This document shows, in pieces, positions 62,980 through 64,000 of a stretch of DNA of 64,000 nucleotides (its first letter is position 1; the number at the start of each line of letters is the position of its first letter). The DNA is taken from NCBI GenBank assembly GCA_049644305.1, contig JBARRQ010000023.1:1-64000 (forward strand), written 5' to 3'. The notes beneath the pieces were generated by a model that was not told where the DNA came from, made no database searches, and worked only from the letters and a program-made list of their open reading frames with translations. This DNA is from AC-32 sp049644305 (lineage in GTDB: Bacteria; Actinomycetota; Thermoleophilia; Gaiellales; Gaiellaceae). The translations under genes and the position numbers were made by a program.

Positions 62980-64000
62980 GCGCCTCTGGTTCGTCGGAAT
63001 CGGCGGGGCGGGGATGAGCGCGCTCGCGCTCGTCGCGCGCGACTGGGGCGCCGAGGTCGGCGGTTCCGACCGCGCCCGCTCTTCCTACGTCGACCGGCTC
63101 GAGGCCGCCGGCATCCAGGTCTCGATCGGGCACGACGCCTCGAATGTCCCGGAGGGAGCCGAGGTGATCGTCTCGAGCGCGATTCCGCAGGACAACCCGG
63201 AGACAATGGGCCGCGACGTCAAGAGACGCGGCGAGCTCCTCGCGGAGCTCGTCGAACGGCGACCCGCGATCGTCGTCGCCGGCGCGCACGGCAAGACGAC
63301 GACCGCCGGAATGATTGCCTTCTGCCTCGACCAGCTCGGTCTCGACCCCGCCTTCTTGATCGGCGGTGAGATTCCCGAGCTCGGCGGAAACGCGGGGGCG
63401 GGCGAAGGCTGGCTCGTCGCCGAGGGTGACGAGTCGGACCGGTCGCTCGAGCTGCTGCGGCCGCAGATCGCCGTGCTGACCAACGTCGAGCTCGACCACC
63501 ATGCGACCTTCGCCTCCGCGCAGGAAGTGCGTGAGCTGTTCGAACGCTGGTTCGCGGCAGCCCCGGCCGGCGTCCGCGGCGATGACATCGAGCCCGTCAG
63601 CTTCGAGCTAGGAGTTCCCGGCGATCACAACCGGCACAACGCCGCGGTCGCGCTCGCCGCACTCGAGCTTGCCGGCGTCGCGCGGAAGGAAGCAGGGCGG
63701 GTCCTGCCTCGCTTCCGCGGCGCCGGCCGAAGGTTCGAGCCGCGCGGCGAGGCGCGTGGCGTGCGCGTCTTCGACGATTACGGCCACCATCCGAGCGAGA
63801 TCGCGGCCACACTCCGGACCGCCCGCTCGGCTGCGAGCGGCGGTCGCGTGCTGGTCGTCTTCCAGCCTCACCTCTACTCGCGAACGCGGCACGTCGCCGG
63901 GGAGCTCGCCGGCGCCCTCGCAGCGGCCGACGCGGTCGCGGTCACAGACGTCTATGCGGCTCGCGAAGATCCCGTCGCAGGCGTGAGCGGCAAGCTCGTC
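62966..64000 (+). CDS. murC: UDP-N-acetylmuramate:L-alanine ligase (3' end outside window)
   Basis: 345 codons are visible before the window ends. Start TTG 62966 (LLEGRRLWFVGIGGAGMSALA) overlaps murG by 14 nt. Then VGGSDRARSSYVDRLEAAGI, ATP site VVAGAHGKTTTAGMIAF, AEGDESDRSLELLRPQIAVLTNVELDHHATF, GDHNRHNAAVALAAL, RVFDDYGHHPSEIAATL and FQPHLYSRTRHV. It ligates L-Ala to UDP-MurNAc, the first stem peptide step. Frame is open to the edge. The expected next genes (murB, ftsQ, ftsZ) are beyond the window. Confidence 0.95.
   Translation, partial: MLEGRRLWFVGIGGAGMSALALVARDWGAEVGGSDRARSSYVDRLEAAGIQVSIGHDASNVPEGAEVIVSSAIPQDNPETMGRDVKRRGELLAELVERRPAIVVAGAHGKTTTAGMIAFCLDQLGLDPAFLIGGEIPELGGNAGAGEGWLVAEGDESDRSLELLRPQIAVLTNVELDHHATFASAQEVRELFERWFAAAPAGVRGDDIEPVSFELGVPGDHNRHNAAVALAALELAGVARKEAGRVLPRFRGAGRRFEPRGEARGVRVFDDYGHHPSEIAATLRTARSAASGGRVLVVFQPHLYSRTRHVAGELAGALAAADAVAVTDVYAAREDPVAGVSGKLV

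Noticed and set aside
1..64000. tRNA, rRNA, CRISPR, insertion sequence or prophage
   Set aside because: Reading both strands I found no cloverleaf with TTCGA-type arms, no regularly spaced repeats, no transposase, integrase or phage genes.

Overview
The window is about 64 kb of very GC-rich DNA, densely packed with genes. Start codons are mostly GTG or TTG, and neighbouring genes in an operon very often share a 4-nt overlap (NTGA). Gene content points to an actinobacterium outside the well-known orders. The evidence is a dcw cluster whose MurE has the meso-diaminopimelate motif, a fused PafBC regulator, a KdpDE-like pair, DUF1345/DUF1003/DUF2007 proteins and actinobacterial hydrophobic small proteins. 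Together with a cyclic 2,3-diphosphoglycerate module, queuosine genes and a fused SecDF, this best fits the class Thermoleophilia (Gaiellales or Solirubrobacterales relatives). That placement is inference. I saw no rRNA, tRNA, CRISPR array, insertion sequence or prophage.

Layout. 1-12.9 kb: small metabolic genes (free-Met-sulfoxide reductase-like GAF protein, thioesterase, P1 peptidase, phosphomannomutase), a secreted beta-helix protein, a 983-aa cyclase/ATPase/TPR regulator, a CcmE/CcmI remnant of cytochrome c maturation, and hpt with a nuclease-like partner. 13.0-17.7 kb: an overlapping operon for metallophosphoesterase, cyclic 2,3-diphosphoglycerate synthetase, 2-phosphoglycerate kinase, a divergent GlpX homologue, a GFA-family protein and a SufT/MIP18-like protein. 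17.8-22.6 kb: a potassium-type operon (KdpD-like kinase, KdpE-like regulator, universal stress protein, KimA-like transporter). 22.6-35.2 kb: mixed genes including a frameshifted quinone oxidoreductase, queG, a GAF histidine kinase, pafBC, zinc-ribbon/SPOR proteins, an aldehyde dehydrogenase and a 3-hydroxyacyl-CoA dehydrogenase. 35.3-39.7 kb: a two-component system and membrane genes (UbiA family, YbhN-like). 40.2-48.1 kb: queA-tgt-yajC-secDF, then a phasin-like protein, a PlsC acyltransferase and a UbiB kinase. 48.2-52.4 kb: small regulators and secreted or membrane proteins, and an ECF sigma-ogt pair. 52.4-64.0 kb: the division and cell-wall cluster mraZ-rsmH-ftsL-ftsI-murE-murF-mraY-murD-ftsW-murG-murC, cut by the window end and preceded by an MraZ-box array.

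The most interesting unit is 13.06-17.04 kb. A biosynthetic pair for cyclic 2,3-diphosphoglycerate, a solute best known from hyperthermophilic methanogens, is translationally coupled to a metallophosphoesterase and to a GlpX-family protein. That GlpX homologue appears to have lost key metal and catalytic residues of fructose-1,6-bisphosphatase. Other points of note are an Asp-less response regulator, a split Kdp sensor beside KimA, a 10-nt-phased MraZ box array, a CxxxY-type CcmE and two probable CTG start codons.
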